From JAKQLP01 sp964562165 (lineage in GTDB: Bacteria; Patescibacteriota; Dojkabacteria; B142; OLB20), in contig CAZLRZ010000010.1 in the NCBI GenBank assembly GCA_964562165.1, forward strand, positions 1 through 23,236: 23,236 nt of DNA, read 5' to 3'. Positions 13,107-21,142 of this stretch are shown here, piece after piece. The notes below the pieces were generated by a model that was given only the letters and a program-made list of their open reading frames with translations, was not told the DNA's origin and ran no database searches. The translations under genes and the position numbers were made by a program. Position 1 is the first letter of the stretch, and every line of letters starts with the position of its first letter.

Positions 13107-14390
13107 ATGAGTCTACTTAATAAGTACAATGATATTCCTGTTTTGGCTAAATGGAAGGCTTTAATTTTAGAGTACGGAATCGATTTAGAAAACGATAGCG
13201 TAATAAATTCATTGCCTAATGTAAGCCTTTACAAAACCAAATATAGAAGCAAAAAACCAACAGTAAAAAACTATAAGTTTATAGATATAAGTAAAGATGC
13301 CGGACTAGTTCCCTCCGAGCTTCTAATTAAAAGTGGGGAAAACGTTTCGCTTGTTAAAGCTCGATTCAATAAAGAATCCCCAATCGTTTTATGTAAAAGA
13401 GAAGACAATCTATATTTGCAGGAAAAGCATACAAAAGAATTGATTCCTATAGAGGTACAATTAGTTAAAAAACGTGGCTATGCTAATATGAGGCTTCCTA
13501 AAGAGATCAACGAAAACTGTCCAATATTTGAAGATTTTGTACAGATAGTTGGTATGGATAGGTTAGCAATCTTAGCTTTTGAAGGTTGTTGGCATTGGAT
13601 TAGTGGAAAGCCATGTAAGTTCTGTGATGCAACAGCAAAAAGGTGTGATAACAAATCTGCTATGCCAACTTTAAATAATCTGGTAGATTTTAAATTTGAC
13701 GAAAATGCTTGGTGGGAAAAGTATAGGAAAAATTATTTGGCCGGTATCGATTATGTTTTTAAATATATTATTGAAAACGAAAAGATAGAGCCTCATATGC
13801 ATTTTCAATTGATGTCGGGTAATATGCCGCACACATCAAAAGTATGGGAGATATGCACACAAATTGCGGAAGTGGTTAATAACATATATCCAATAAAAGA
13901 TATGGATAGCTATATAAATCTTGCTGCACCAAGAGAAAATTTGGAAGAAACATTATTAATGGCAAAAAACAAAATGGGTTTTAATCAAATAGAATTTAAT
14001 TTGGAAGTATATGGTGAGGATTGGTTCGAAAAAGTATGTCCAGGGAAATCGGCTCTTGCTGGATATAATAATATGCTTAATGCGTTGAAATTATCATCAA
14101 AAATATTTGGATTTGGTAAAGCTCGTTCAAATTTTGTTTTAGGAGCGCAACCGACAGAAATCTTATTAGATGGTATTAAAGAAATTGCAAAATACGGGAT
14201 TGTAGCAGATTATAGCGTTTTTGTGCCAAAGCCCGGAACAGAGTGGGAAGATAAAGAACAGTTATCTATGGATGAAGTAGTTTCCTTTACTAAAGAGTTA
14301 GTTAAGATATATAAAGAGAATAAATTTTCAAGTATATATTGTGGCCTTAGTAGTCGTTCAAACATTTTGTACGAGATGTTGAATTATTAA
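13107..14390 (+). CDS. Radical SAM protein with a C-x8-C-x2-C cluster motif
   Basis: The 427-residue protein looks like a radical SAM enzyme. The 4Fe-4S ligands would be Cys161, Cys170 and Cys173 (EGC...GKPCKFCDA), that is C-x8-C-x2-C instead of the usual C-x3-C-x2-C, with the aromatic before the last Cys retained. The remainder fits the TIM-barrel: FNLEVYGEDWF (about 292-302), then a PGK...GY...L stretch, a SNFVLGAQPTE segment like the SAM-contacting GE/GAE strand, and YSVFVPKPGTEW near the end, as in BioB/HydE/MqnE-like branches. Residues 1-150 are an unrecognised N-terminal domain. It is the first gene of a four-gene operon and is followed after 8 nt by the phosphoribosyltransferase-like gene, suggesting radical chemistry on a base or nucleoside. 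Substrate is unknown. Confidence 0.85.
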   Translation: MSLLNKYNDIPVLAKWKALILEYGIDLENDSVINSLPNVSLYKTKYRSKKPTVKNYKFIDISKDAGLVPSELLIKSGENVSLVKARFNKESPIVLCKREDNLYLQEKHTKELIPIEVQLVKKRGYANMRLPKEINENCPIFEDFVQIVGMDRLAILAFEGCWHWISGKPCKFCDATAKRCDNKSAMPTLNNLVDFKFDENAWWEKYRKNYLAGIDYVFKYIIENEKIEPHMHFQLMSGNMPHTSKVWEICTQIAEVVNNIYPIKDMDSYINLAAPRENLEETLLMAKNKMGFNQIEFNLEVYGEDWFEKVCPGKSALAGYNNMLNALKLSSKIFGFGKARSNFVLGAQPTEILLDGIKEIAKYGIVADYSVFVPKPGTEWEDKEQLSMDEVVSFTKELVKIYKENKFSSIYCGLSSRSNILYEMLNY

Positions 14391-14398
14391 GAGGATGT

Positions 14399-15442
14399 AT
14401 GAAAAGAATTTTATTAAACGAAAACATAACTTATCATAATATGCACGATAGGGAGGAGGTTTCCTTCCAAACATCTGATGTTGAAATGCTTTATTCTTAT
14501 TTAAAAAGGGGCTGGTCCTTTAAAACTATAAAAGAAGGTTTTATTGTAAGGGCGCCCGAGGAATGGTTGGTAGACTTAAGCGATCCGTACAAAATTTCAT
14601 TTTATGGCAATCTTGAAACAAATTTGGCCTATTATATGTATTTAAAGCAGTTGTTAAGGGAAAACAAATTAGAAAGTTATGTTAAGGATATTATAAAAAA
14701 ATATAAAATTAAAAACTTTGATTTTTATATATTGAAAGGGAATTCGCTTGAAATTGAAATAAGGATAGCTGGTTATGACAAAAGAGTAAAATTATTAAAA
14801 AACTATTTGTTTGAAAATATAAAACTGGAAGAGGATTGGAATACATATTTAAATGCTGCAATTAATTTAATTGGGTGTAATCAAAAAATAAAACTTAAAA
14901 AAGTGTCCATACACAATGCCGAAAAGGTAACAAAAAAACTGTTTAATACATTAAGGAAATATTACGGCCCATTTAACGCATTCAACAAAAAGGTTTTTAA
15001 TAAGGAATATTTTAAAGATATGTTTGTGGATTTCCCTTCTGCAGATGTATATATTTTTATACCTTGGGGTTGTTTTCAATATGTTTCAAGCTTTGTGAAC
15101 AAGGAGAATTTTCCCAAGATAATGTTCTGGGAATACCATGCAGATAAAGATCGAATACATATGAATAAATTTATGTCAAAATCTTTAAAAGATAAAAAGG
15201 TTTGTGTAATTGATAATTCATATACCGGCAGCACAATTAACGCTATTAGTGAAAAGGTTAAAGTTGAAGGCGGGAATCCATTTCGGGTAGCTCTTTTTCC
15301 AAAAAGTAAAAGGGCAATTAATAATTGTGAATACTGTTATTTTATTGATAAAATTATTGAAAGTAAGAACATCGATACGTCTGATCCTAATTGGCCAATA
15401 AATACATTTGTAAAAGTTGTAAATGATAAATTTAATTATTGA
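14399..15442 (+). CDS. Phosphoribosyltransferase-like protein with unknown N-terminal domain
   Basis: The C-terminal 150 of 347 residues resemble a type I phosphoribosyltransferase. VCVIDNSYTGSTI (268-280) fits the hydrophobic-strand, acidic pair, T-G-S/T PRPP-binding loop, although the second acid is Asn. An upstream strand and loop, VYIFIPWGCFQYVSSF (about 217-232), sits where these enzymes hold pyrophosphate. Residues 1-200 match nothing I know and are rich in Lys and aromatics. GAGG stands 4 nt before the ATG, a weak Shine-Dalgarno. Flanking genes are radical SAM upstream (8 nt) and nucleoside hydrolase downstream (20-nt overlap), so the protein may form or break an N-glycosidic bond to PRPP-derived ribose. 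It could also be a regulatory or degenerate PRTase fold. Confidence 0.68.
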   Translation: MKRILLNENITYHNMHDREEVSFQTSDVEMLYSYLKRGWSFKTIKEGFIVRAPEEWLVDLSDPYKISFYGNLETNLAYYMYLKQLLRENKLESYVKDIIKKYKIKNFDFYILKGNSLEIEIRIAGYDKRVKLLKNYLFENIKLEEDWNTYLNAAINLIGCNQKIKLKKVSIHNAEKVTKKLFNTLRKYYGPFNAFNKKVFNKEYFKDMFVDFPSADVYIFIPWGCFQYVSSFVNKENFPKIMFWEYHADKDRIHMNKFMSKSLKDKKVCVIDNSYTGSTINAISEKVKVEGGNPFRVALFPKSKRAINNCEYCYFIDKIIESKNIDTSDPNWPINTFVKVVNDKFNY

Positions 15443-16286
15443 CACGGATATTGGAGATGACCCGGATGACATTTTGGTTTTGTATTTGATTTTATTACAC
15501 CCCGAATTATTTAATTTAATTGCTCTCGTTTCAGGAGATGAAGTCCACGGTAATCATCGGGCAAAGCTTTTAAGTTTAATCTTAAAGAAATTTAAGAGAA
15601 ACAACGTCCCTGTATATGTCGGGACAGATTTTGGTAGTACCAAATTTCTTTTTGATGCAGTTGAAATTGAGTCTGAAAATGCAGAAAAACCAATAAGATT
15701 TTCAACTGATGATATTGCTAAAATGTGTAAAGATATTGAAGGTGATATTTATTACCTTTGCATTCAGGGGCAAACAAATTTAGCCAGGATAATAAATGAG
15801 CAACCGCTTTTACTAAACAAATTAAAGGTGTTTCAAATGGGGGGTGCAATAAAATTTAGAACTCCTGATAAAGCTGAACATAACTTTAGAATAGATTCCA
15901 AATCCGTAGTAGAAGTTCTTAAAAGCGAGGTGAATATAAAATTAATCTTAAGTGATACAACTTTTCAATTCAATAAATTCTTTATAAATAAAGACAGTGA
16001 TATTTATAAAAAATTACTATCTAAACAAGAAGATATTTATGGTTTATTAATTAAAAATCTTGATAGATTCTTTTTAAATAGATATCCGGAAAGTTTGATG
16101 TCAGATGTGATTGCCTTATTAAGTTTACTTTATCCAAAGTTCTTAAAATTTTCAAATCTCCGATTTATAATTGACGAAAAGGCGATATTGCATTTAGATG
16201 AACACGGGAGGAATCTATTAGTATCAGAAAAAAATTATGATGAAAAATTTGTTTATCAACAAGTATTTAAATTATTAAACATATAA
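15423..16286 (+). CDS. Inosine/uridine-preferring-type nucleoside hydrolase
   Basis: The 287-residue protein belongs to the calcium-dependent nucleoside N-ribohydrolases, which split nucleosides into base and ribose. It has the Asp-rich motif DTDIGDDPDD (7-16), QTNLA (117-121, the usual L-T-N-L-A), MGGA (139-142) and HNFRIDS (153-159, normally N-x3-D-P), and a C-terminal SDV (227-229). The last normally reads HD, where His protonates the leaving base; here Ser227 replaces it while the calcium-binding Asp remains. Substrate range or rate may therefore differ from the classical enzymes. It overlaps the phosphoribosyltransferase-like gene by 20 nt and is followed 2 nt later by the CYTH gene, so translation is probably coupled. 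Confidence 0.88.
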   Translation: MINLIIDTDIGDDPDDILVLYLILLHPELFNLIALVSGDEVHGNHRAKLLSLILKKFKRNNVPVYVGTDFGSTKFLFDAVEIESENAEKPIRFSTDDIAKMCKDIEGDIYYLCIQGQTNLARIINEQPLLLNKLKVFQMGGAIKFRTPDKAEHNFRIDSKSVVEVLKSEVNIKLILSDTTFQFNKFFINKDSDIYKKLLSKQEDIYGLLIKNLDRFFLNRYPESLMSDVIALLSLLYPKFLKFSNLRFIIDEKAILHLDEHGRNLLVSEKNYDEKFVYQQVFKLLNI

Positions 16287-16288
16287 GA

Positions 16289-16876
16289 ATGTCTAACTAT
16301 ATTGAAACTGAAGTAAAATTTAAAATTTTAGATGTAGATAAAATAATCGAGCAATTAAAGGCGTTAGGAGCAAAACACATTAATACAGAACATCAAAAAA
16401 CAATTAGGTTTGATGATCAAAATAAAAGTTTAGAAAACAAAGGGATATTTATAAGAGTAAGATCCGGAAAAGATAATACTCTAACAATGAAGATCAAAAA
16501 CAAAGATCTTGTTAAAGAAAATTTCTTTGTTAGAGAAGAGCTCGAAACTACTGTCGGAGATATTAATACAGTTGGTTCAATTATCAAGATCTTAGGTTTC
16601 CCTGATGAATTTATTATGGAAAAATATCGTATGAATTGGAATTACCAAGATGCAAAAATTTCTATAGATGAAATGCCTTTTGGATTTTTTATGGAAATCG
16701 AATCTTCTAATGTAGAAACAATAAATTTGATTGCCGATAAGCTAAATTTAAAGGGAGAAGATAGGTTTGTCGTAACCTATTGGGATTTATTCGATGAATA
16801 TAAAAAAGCAAACAACATCAACGAAACTAATATTATTTTTGAAAAAGATTATTCTTCAAAACTGGAAAAGTTATGA
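16289..16876 (+). CDS. CYTH-domain protein (class IV adenylyl cyclase / triphosphatase-like)
   Basis: The 195-residue protein has the signature ExExK at its N-terminus (ETEVK, Glu6, Glu8, Lys10). The alternating charged strands of the triphosphate tunnel follow: IRFDDQ, FIRVRSG (Arg pair), TMKIKNK, VREELETTV, KYRMNW and a late FMEIESS. CYTH enzymes bind triphosphates in a metal-dependent tunnel and act as ThTPase, inorganic triphosphatase or class IV adenylyl cyclase (CyaB-like). I cannot decide among these activities. It is the last gene of the radical SAM operon, 2 nt after the nucleoside hydrolase, and its stop overlaps the convergent GreA-like gene by 6 nt. Confidence 0.88.
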   Translation: MSNYIETEVKFKILDVDKIIEQLKALGAKHINTEHQKTIRFDDQNKSLENKGIFIRVRSGKDNTLTMKIKNKDLVKENFFVREELETTVGDINTVGSIIKILGFPDEFIMEKYRMNWNYQDAKISIDEMPFGFFMEIESSNVETINLIADKLNLKGEDRFVVTYWDLFDEYKKANNINETNIIFEKDYSSKLEKL

Positions 16877-17377
16877 CTCTAAAGCAAGACTAGATAAGGA
16901 TATGTTTAAAACCTCAACTGTTCCAGAAGTATTAAGATGTTGATAAGGTACAATTTCTCCGACTCTTCTTCCAATTATTGACTTTAAAATTGGGGTTTCG
17001 GGTGATAAAATCGGTGTTCCATCTACTTGCTTAATGAATTTTGAATCCAGCGGATTTCCTACAATAATGTTAAAACAATCTGCAGGAGAATTTGACAGGT
17101 TTAATTTAATAGACGTTTCTGTGCCCTGAGAAACTATTGAAGTATCTATCCCTGAAGGATCTATTATAATAGATCCTGCAATTTGTGATAAAACCCAATT
17201 CAATTCCGAATTAAGGAGTTCAATCTTACTATTAGCTTCATAAACATTAGGGTCATCCCAATTATCTCCATCACTATCATGGGTTCCCTTTTCTTGAGCT
17301 AATATCGCTAAATCACCTCGAATTTCTTTTTCTCTTTGGTTTAAAGCAGTTTGGGTCCTTAAAAAAATTTGTTGCAT
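16871..17377 (-). CDS. GreA/GreB-like transcription factor
   Basis: The 168-residue protein has the two-part Gre layout. Residues about 1-70 form an antiparallel coiled coil whose tip (GDNWDDPNVYEAN, 37-49) carries Asp38 and Asp41, equivalent to the D-x2-E tip that chelates Mg in the RNA polymerase secondary channel. Residues about 90-168 are the FKBP-like domain with SPETPILKSIIGRRVGEIV near 124-142. Gre factors rescue backtracked polymerase by stimulating transcript cleavage. Divergence from canonical GreA is substantial (a five-residue longer tip region and weak C-terminal match), so it may be a paralogue acting on polymerase differently. A promoter with a very short leader lies upstream. 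Confidence 0.8.
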   Translation of the reverse strand: MQQIFLRTQTALNQREKEIRGDLAILAQEKGTHDSDGDNWDDPNVYEANSKIELLNSELNWVLSQIAGSIIIDPSGIDTSIVSQGTETSIKLNLSNSPADCFNIIVGNPLDSKFIKQVDGTPILSPETPILKSIIGRRVGEIVPYQHLNTSGTVEVLNISLSSLALES

Positions 17378-17392
17378 TGCTTTAATTAATTA

Positions 17393-17420
17393 ATAATAAT
17401 CCGAATTATATCATAAACAA
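17393..17420 (-). promoter_or_regulatory. Promoter of the GreA-like gene
   Basis: On the minus strand TTGTTT (17420-17415) is followed after 16 bp by TATTAT (17398-17393). The start of transcription would be about 9 nt before the ATG at 17377, leaving only a very short leader with no Shine-Dalgarno. Confidence 0.45.
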
Positions 17421-17436
17421 TCTTCCTAGCCGGAGT

Positions 17437-17465
17437 TTGTTTCGTTCTTCTACGGATGTTATTAT
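17437..17465 (+). promoter_or_regulatory. Promoter of the cupin-like/alcohol dehydrogenase genes
   Basis: TTGTTT (17437-17442), 17 bp, TATTAT (17460-17465), predicting a start near 17472 and a leader of about 25 nt to the ATG at 17497. This supports the internal ATG rather than a longer reading from 17437, which would begin in the -35 box. It is divergent from the GreA-like promoter. Confidence 0.5.
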
Positions 17466-17496
17466 CTTTTTATCGATAAATTATTATCTTTCAAAA

Positions 17497-18114
17497 ATGA
17501 TCAAACTCTTAAACTTCTCAAACGATTTTTTCTCAGTTAAATACATTAAAGAAGAAAAAGTAAATCTGACAAAGACTTCCACAGTAGTTAACCTTTCTGA
17601 AATATCAATTAAAATTGATTTTGTGGGGGAAATTAAAAAAGATAAATCATTTTTGTTAACCCAAAATGTAGGGGAAATTGAAGTCCAAGAGGGCTTATTA
17701 ATTGAATATTCGTTTGATCCGCAAGAACCCAATATTGAACTACAAAATTTCTGCATAAAAACTTGGGATAATAATAAAATTAGATATCCTGAGGATCCTT
17801 CAAAATGGAATTACCCAATACTTCGTTCGCCAATAGAAAAGTTTGATAATTACGAGTTTAATTGTTGGTATTTACCTGCGCACACAGCATCGAGTATTCA
17901 TCAGGAACATCCGTTTACTGAAGTACACACTCAAGTTTACGGACTTGGGATTATGAATAAATTCAAAGAAAATAACAAAGATACTATATATCAAAAAATG
18001 TATATGCCCATTGGGTTTACACACGACTATTTTTACGATAAAGATAATAAATATCCTTGGCATCAATACGAGGCTGTGAGTGAATCGATTTGGCTTGCCA
18101 TAATGAGATATTAA
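17497..18114 (+). CDS. Cupin-like protein of unknown function
   Basis: The 205-residue protein is mainly strand-forming. Its C-terminal half has a His/Glu cluster typical of cupin metal sites: PAHTASSIHQEHPFTEVHTQ (about 127-146), then G-x-G and a later GFTHDYF and WHQYEA as a second motif. The first half shows alternating hydrophobic strands without known motifs. It could be a metal-binding cupin enzyme or sensor; no substrate can be assigned. It is cytoplasmic. The next gene, 24 nt downstream, encodes an iron-type alcohol dehydrogenase, so a shared role in aldehyde or sugar metabolism is possible (inference). Confidence 0.68.
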   Translation: MIKLLNFSNDFFSVKYIKEEKVNLTKTSTVVNLSEISIKIDFVGEIKKDKSFLLTQNVGEIEVQEGLLIEYSFDPQEPNIELQNFCIKTWDNNKIRYPEDPSKWNYPILRSPIEKFDNYEFNCWYLPAHTASSIHQEHPFTEVHTQVYGLGIMNKFKENNKDTIYQKMYMPIGFTHDYFYDKDNKYPWHQYEAVSESIWLAIMRY

Positions 18115-18138
18115 CTTTTAATTATTAATAAAAAAATC

Positions 18139-19287
18139 ATGAATAATTTCGTCCTTTACAATCCCACCAAAGTAATTTTCGGAGACAATTCAATGGATAA
18201 AATCGCTGAAAATATCCGCCCCTTTGGTAAAAAGGTCCTTGTTACCTATGGAGGTGGAAGTATAAAAAAGAACGGTGTTTACGATAAGGTTATGAATCAA
18301 CTAAAAAACTTTGAGGTTAAGGAATTTGGTGGAATCGAACCAAATCCAAGGGTGGAAACAATTAGGAAAATCATATCTGAATTCAAAGCCTTTGAACCTG
18401 ATTTCGTTTTAGCGGTAGGAGGTGGAAGCGTAATTGATGCGACTAAATTGTTAATTAGTTCAATGTATTACGATGGTGATCCTTGGGATTTTATGATTAA
18501 AATTGAGGTTGAGCCTACAAAATATGTTCCTTTTGGCACGGTACTTACAATTTCTGCAACAGGGAGCGAGATGGATGCTGGGTCGGTTATTACTAACTGG
18601 ACTAAAAACGAAAAGCTTTCATTTCATAGAGAGAAAGCGTTCCCAACATTTTCAATCCTTGATCCAAGAAATACTTTTAGCGTTCCTAAAGACCACACAG
18701 CTTATGGAATAATCGATGCTTTCTCGCATGTCTTTGAACAGTACATCGTTACGACAAAAGATACTCCATTGCAAGATAGATTTAGCGAATCCATTTTATT
18801 AACTCTAATTGAAAATTCAAAGAAAGTACTCGAAAATCCACAAGATTACTCCGCAAGGGCTAACATTACGTTGTCAGCTTGCATAGCTTTAAATGGAACA
18901 ATTGGAGCAGGCATTGATCAGGATTGGGCAACACATCAGATAGAGCATGAAATAAGTGGATTTTATGATATACCTCATGCCGCTGGACTCGCAATAATCA
19001 CGCCAAGATGGATGAACGTAGCTAAAGGCGTCAAAGGGGATAAAATAATTCAATATGGAAAAAGAATTTGGGGCTTAACGGGTGCTGATTCTGAAATACT
19101 TGAAATGGCAATTTCCAAAACCTATGATTTCTTTAAATCATTAGGCGTAAAGATGTCTTTAAGCGAATGGAATATAGATGATAAGCATTTTGAATATATT
19201 TCAAAGAGATTAGCCGAAAGAAAGATAGGTGAAATTCCTTTGACAGAACAAGAGATTAAAGAAATCTTAATAAATTGCCTTAAATAA
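18139..19287 (+). CDS. Iron-containing alcohol dehydrogenase, YqhD/BdhA type
   Basis: The 382-residue protein matches NADPH-dependent group III alcohol dehydrogenases of the YqhD/butanol dehydrogenase branch, which reduce many aldehydes. It has the nucleotide motif GGGSVIDATK (94-103) and TGSEMD (141-146). Metal ligands, by family position, are Asp193 and His197 (IIDAFSHVFEQ), His266 (ATHQIEH) and His280 (DIPHAAGL). Length and N-terminus (NFVLYNPTKVIFG) agree with the family. There is no Shine-Dalgarno: the ATG follows an A/T-rich run. It follows the cupin-like gene by 24 nt and is convergent with a GNAT gene that begins at the next base after its stop. Confidence 0.95.
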   Translation: MNNFVLYNPTKVIFGDNSMDKIAENIRPFGKKVLVTYGGGSIKKNGVYDKVMNQLKNFEVKEFGGIEPNPRVETIRKIISEFKAFEPDFVLAVGGGSVIDATKLLISSMYYDGDPWDFMIKIEVEPTKYVPFGTVLTISATGSEMDAGSVITNWTKNEKLSFHREKAFPTFSILDPRNTFSVPKDHTAYGIIDAFSHVFEQYIVTTKDTPLQDRFSESILLTLIENSKKVLENPQDYSARANITLSACIALNGTIGAGIDQDWATHQIEHEISGFYDIPHAAGLAIITPRWMNVAKGVKGDKIIQYGKRIWGLTGADSEILEMAISKTYDFFKSLGVKMSLSEWNIDDKHFEYISKRLAERKIGEIPLTEQEIKEILINCLK

Positions 19288-19836
19288 TTAAATAGAGCAT
19301 TCAAACCAAAGTTTTTCAATTTTGTCTTCGCCAAGTGGATAGGGTTTAACATATTCAAAACCATTCCTCTTTAAAACTTTTTGTGATCCAAAATTATTTG
19401 TCCTGACTGTTGCTCCAAGCTTCTTATAGCCTTTGCTTTTGGCGTATTTTTTAAGTTCGCGAAGGGCATTAGTCATAATGCCGGGGTGTTTTGAGCTAGA
19501 CCAATAGCCGATTTCGGAACATTCTTTATCGTTACTTTTAATTTCAATAACTCCAGCTAATTTATCGCCTCCAGTATGAATTATGAAGACAAAATTTTTA
19601 TTTTCTTTCCAGCCTTTAAGCGAATAATCTATGAAGCTTTGTGCTTTATCGGGAGTGTACTTTTGCCCTTTAAAGTTAAAAGAAAAAAGTATGTTATAGA
19701 TTAATTCCTCGTTACAGATTTCTACGATTTGTTCAATAAAAGATTTATAGTTTCCATTCAGCTTCTCTAAAAATGAAAGGGCATCTTCAACAATATAATT
19801 GTTTTTTGTTTTTGTGCTTATAATTTCAAATTTCAT
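19288..19836 (-). CDS. GNAT family N-acetyltransferase (RimJ/RimL-like)
   Basis: The 182-residue acetyltransferase has LAGVIEIKS and the EIGYW strand (about 104-110) typical of the RimJ/RimL-type branch. The helix NALRELKKYAKSKGYKKLG follows, then motif B NNFGSQKVLKRNGFEYV (about 148-164). The N-terminal half carries the usual helices. It abuts the alcohol dehydrogenase gene tail to tail. It could acetylate a protein N-terminus, a ribosomal protein or a small molecule; no direct evidence decides this. Confidence 0.85.
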   Translation of the reverse strand: MKFEIISTKTKNNYIVEDALSFLEKLNGNYKSFIEQIVEICNEELIYNILFSFNFKGQKYTPDKAQSFIDYSLKGWKENKNFVFIIHTGGDKLAGVIEIKSNDKECSEIGYWSSSKHPGIMTNALRELKKYAKSKGYKKLGATVRTNNFGSQKVLKRNGFEYVKPYPLGEDKIEKLWFECSI

Positions 19837-19950
19837 AGGAACAGTTTAACACAATAAAATTCGTAGTTTGATTTGTGCTGAAGTAATAAATAAGATTAAA
19901 TATAACTGTACACCAGTATTTACTATTAATTTGAATTAACAAATTATATT

Positions 19951-21132
19951 ATGCCTAACAAATTAAAAAAACAAAATTTCCAAATACTATTTGGTCTATT
20001 AATAGTATTTATCTTTTTTCTTCCTTCTATTCTGATATTCCTATTGTCTAAAATAACTTTGTCCAATATGGGAAACTCAACCTCAAGTGTGCCAATAAGA
20101 GCGAATATTAATATCGAATATGTTCGTAGTCGTTATTTTGAAGTGGGAGATGTTAAGCGTTTTATTGTTGAACTTAAATTCCAAAATGATGACAAGTCAG
20201 ATTTTTGGTTTCAAGCTCAAGACTTGATGCTAAATACTGCCGATAACCCAAATTTTGCACCTGATTACTATGCTAAAAACTATAATAACAGTTATATAAT
20301 CCCGGCTGGAAGCAATATGACTGCTGAATTTGTATGGGATATGCCCAAAAGTTCCGTGCCGGATTCCATCACATTTTTAAATGACAAAAAATATGGCTAC
20401 ACATTTGATTTAGGTGAGTCTTTTATGGTTGAACCACCACAAGAACTTATTGATCAAATAAATTTGGGTGCTGTTGATTTGTCTAATAATAATGGAATAG
20501 TGATTGATAAGACTCTAGAAGAATATACCAATTTTGTAGGTAAGATAAATGCCTTTTTAAATGACTCTCTTGGGGAAGTTGAAGATTTTACTTTGCCGGA
20601 AGCTAGGGTTAAGTTTTCTTTGCCTAAAGTCGAATCATTTTATACTTATGATAATAACGATTTTTTTCAGAAAATTAATAAAGGGCTAGAACCATGGTAT
20701 GGTGGGCCTCGATATGATTTTACAATTAATAAAGATACGTTAGAGCCTTCAACCGAATTAGTTCCATCTAAAAGCTACGATATCAACTTTTTTATTGCAA
20801 GTGACTCTAAGCTTACTAAGTTTTCTGACCAAATTGATGTTTTAATTGATGCCTTTCCTGCTAGTCCAACCGTTTATAATGATAATTATGTAAAGAATGT
20901 GGATCAGGAAACATTAGAAATTGGCGGTAAAAAGGTTCGTTTATACAATTATTATGTTTCCGAAGGAAGCTCAGATTCAATAAAGAAGCGTTTCCTTATT
21001 GATTTAGAAAATGGTCACAACATTACCATTACATACTCAGATACTATTAGAGACGAGGTCTTAAAGATTCAAGACAAACAATTAAGACTAAAAGTAATCG
21101 AAAAAATTATTTCAAATCTAAAAACTTATTAA
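19951..21132 (+). CDS. Membrane-anchored exported protein, DUF4352-like N-terminal domain
   Basis: The 393-residue protein has one N-terminal membrane helix (about 10-33) after a basic stretch, so the rest faces outside. Residues about 50-160 resemble an Ig-like DUF4352 fold: strands with FIVELKFQN and the late pattern IIPAGSNMTAEFVWDMPK, typical of such extracytoplasmic domains. The C-terminal part has ARVKFSLPK (218-226) and IDVLIDAFPASP. The next gene product shows the same landmarks, so the two are distant paralogues. No catalytic motif or cysteine pair is apparent. It is the first of four plus-strand surface-protein genes. Confidence 0.75.
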   Translation: MPNKLKKQNFQILFGLLIVFIFFLPSILIFLLSKITLSNMGNSTSSVPIRANINIEYVRSRYFEVGDVKRFIVELKFQNDDKSDFWFQAQDLMLNTADNPNFAPDYYAKNYNNSYIIPAGSNMTAEFVWDMPKSSVPDSITFLNDKKYGYTFDLGESFMVEPPQELIDQINLGAVDLSNNNGIVIDKTLEEYTNFVGKINAFLNDSLGEVEDFTLPEARVKFSLPKVESFYTYDNNDFFQKINKGLEPWYGGPRYDFTINKDTLEPSTELVPSKSYDINFFIASDSKLTKFSDQIDVLIDAFPASPTVYNDNYVKNVDQETLEIGGKKVRLYNYYVSEGSSDSIKKRFLIDLENGHNITITYSDTIRDEVLKIQDKQLRLKVIEKIISNLKTY

Positions 21133-21142
21133 ATTAATTAAA

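Noticed and set aside
13107..16876. Reading the radical SAM operon as queuine salvage (QueK/QueL type)
   Set aside because: A nucleoside hydrolase and a radical SAM enzyme fit superficially, but the PRTase-like and CYTH partners do not, and no tRNA-guanine transglycosylase or precursor transporter gene is near. Not excluded, only unsupported.
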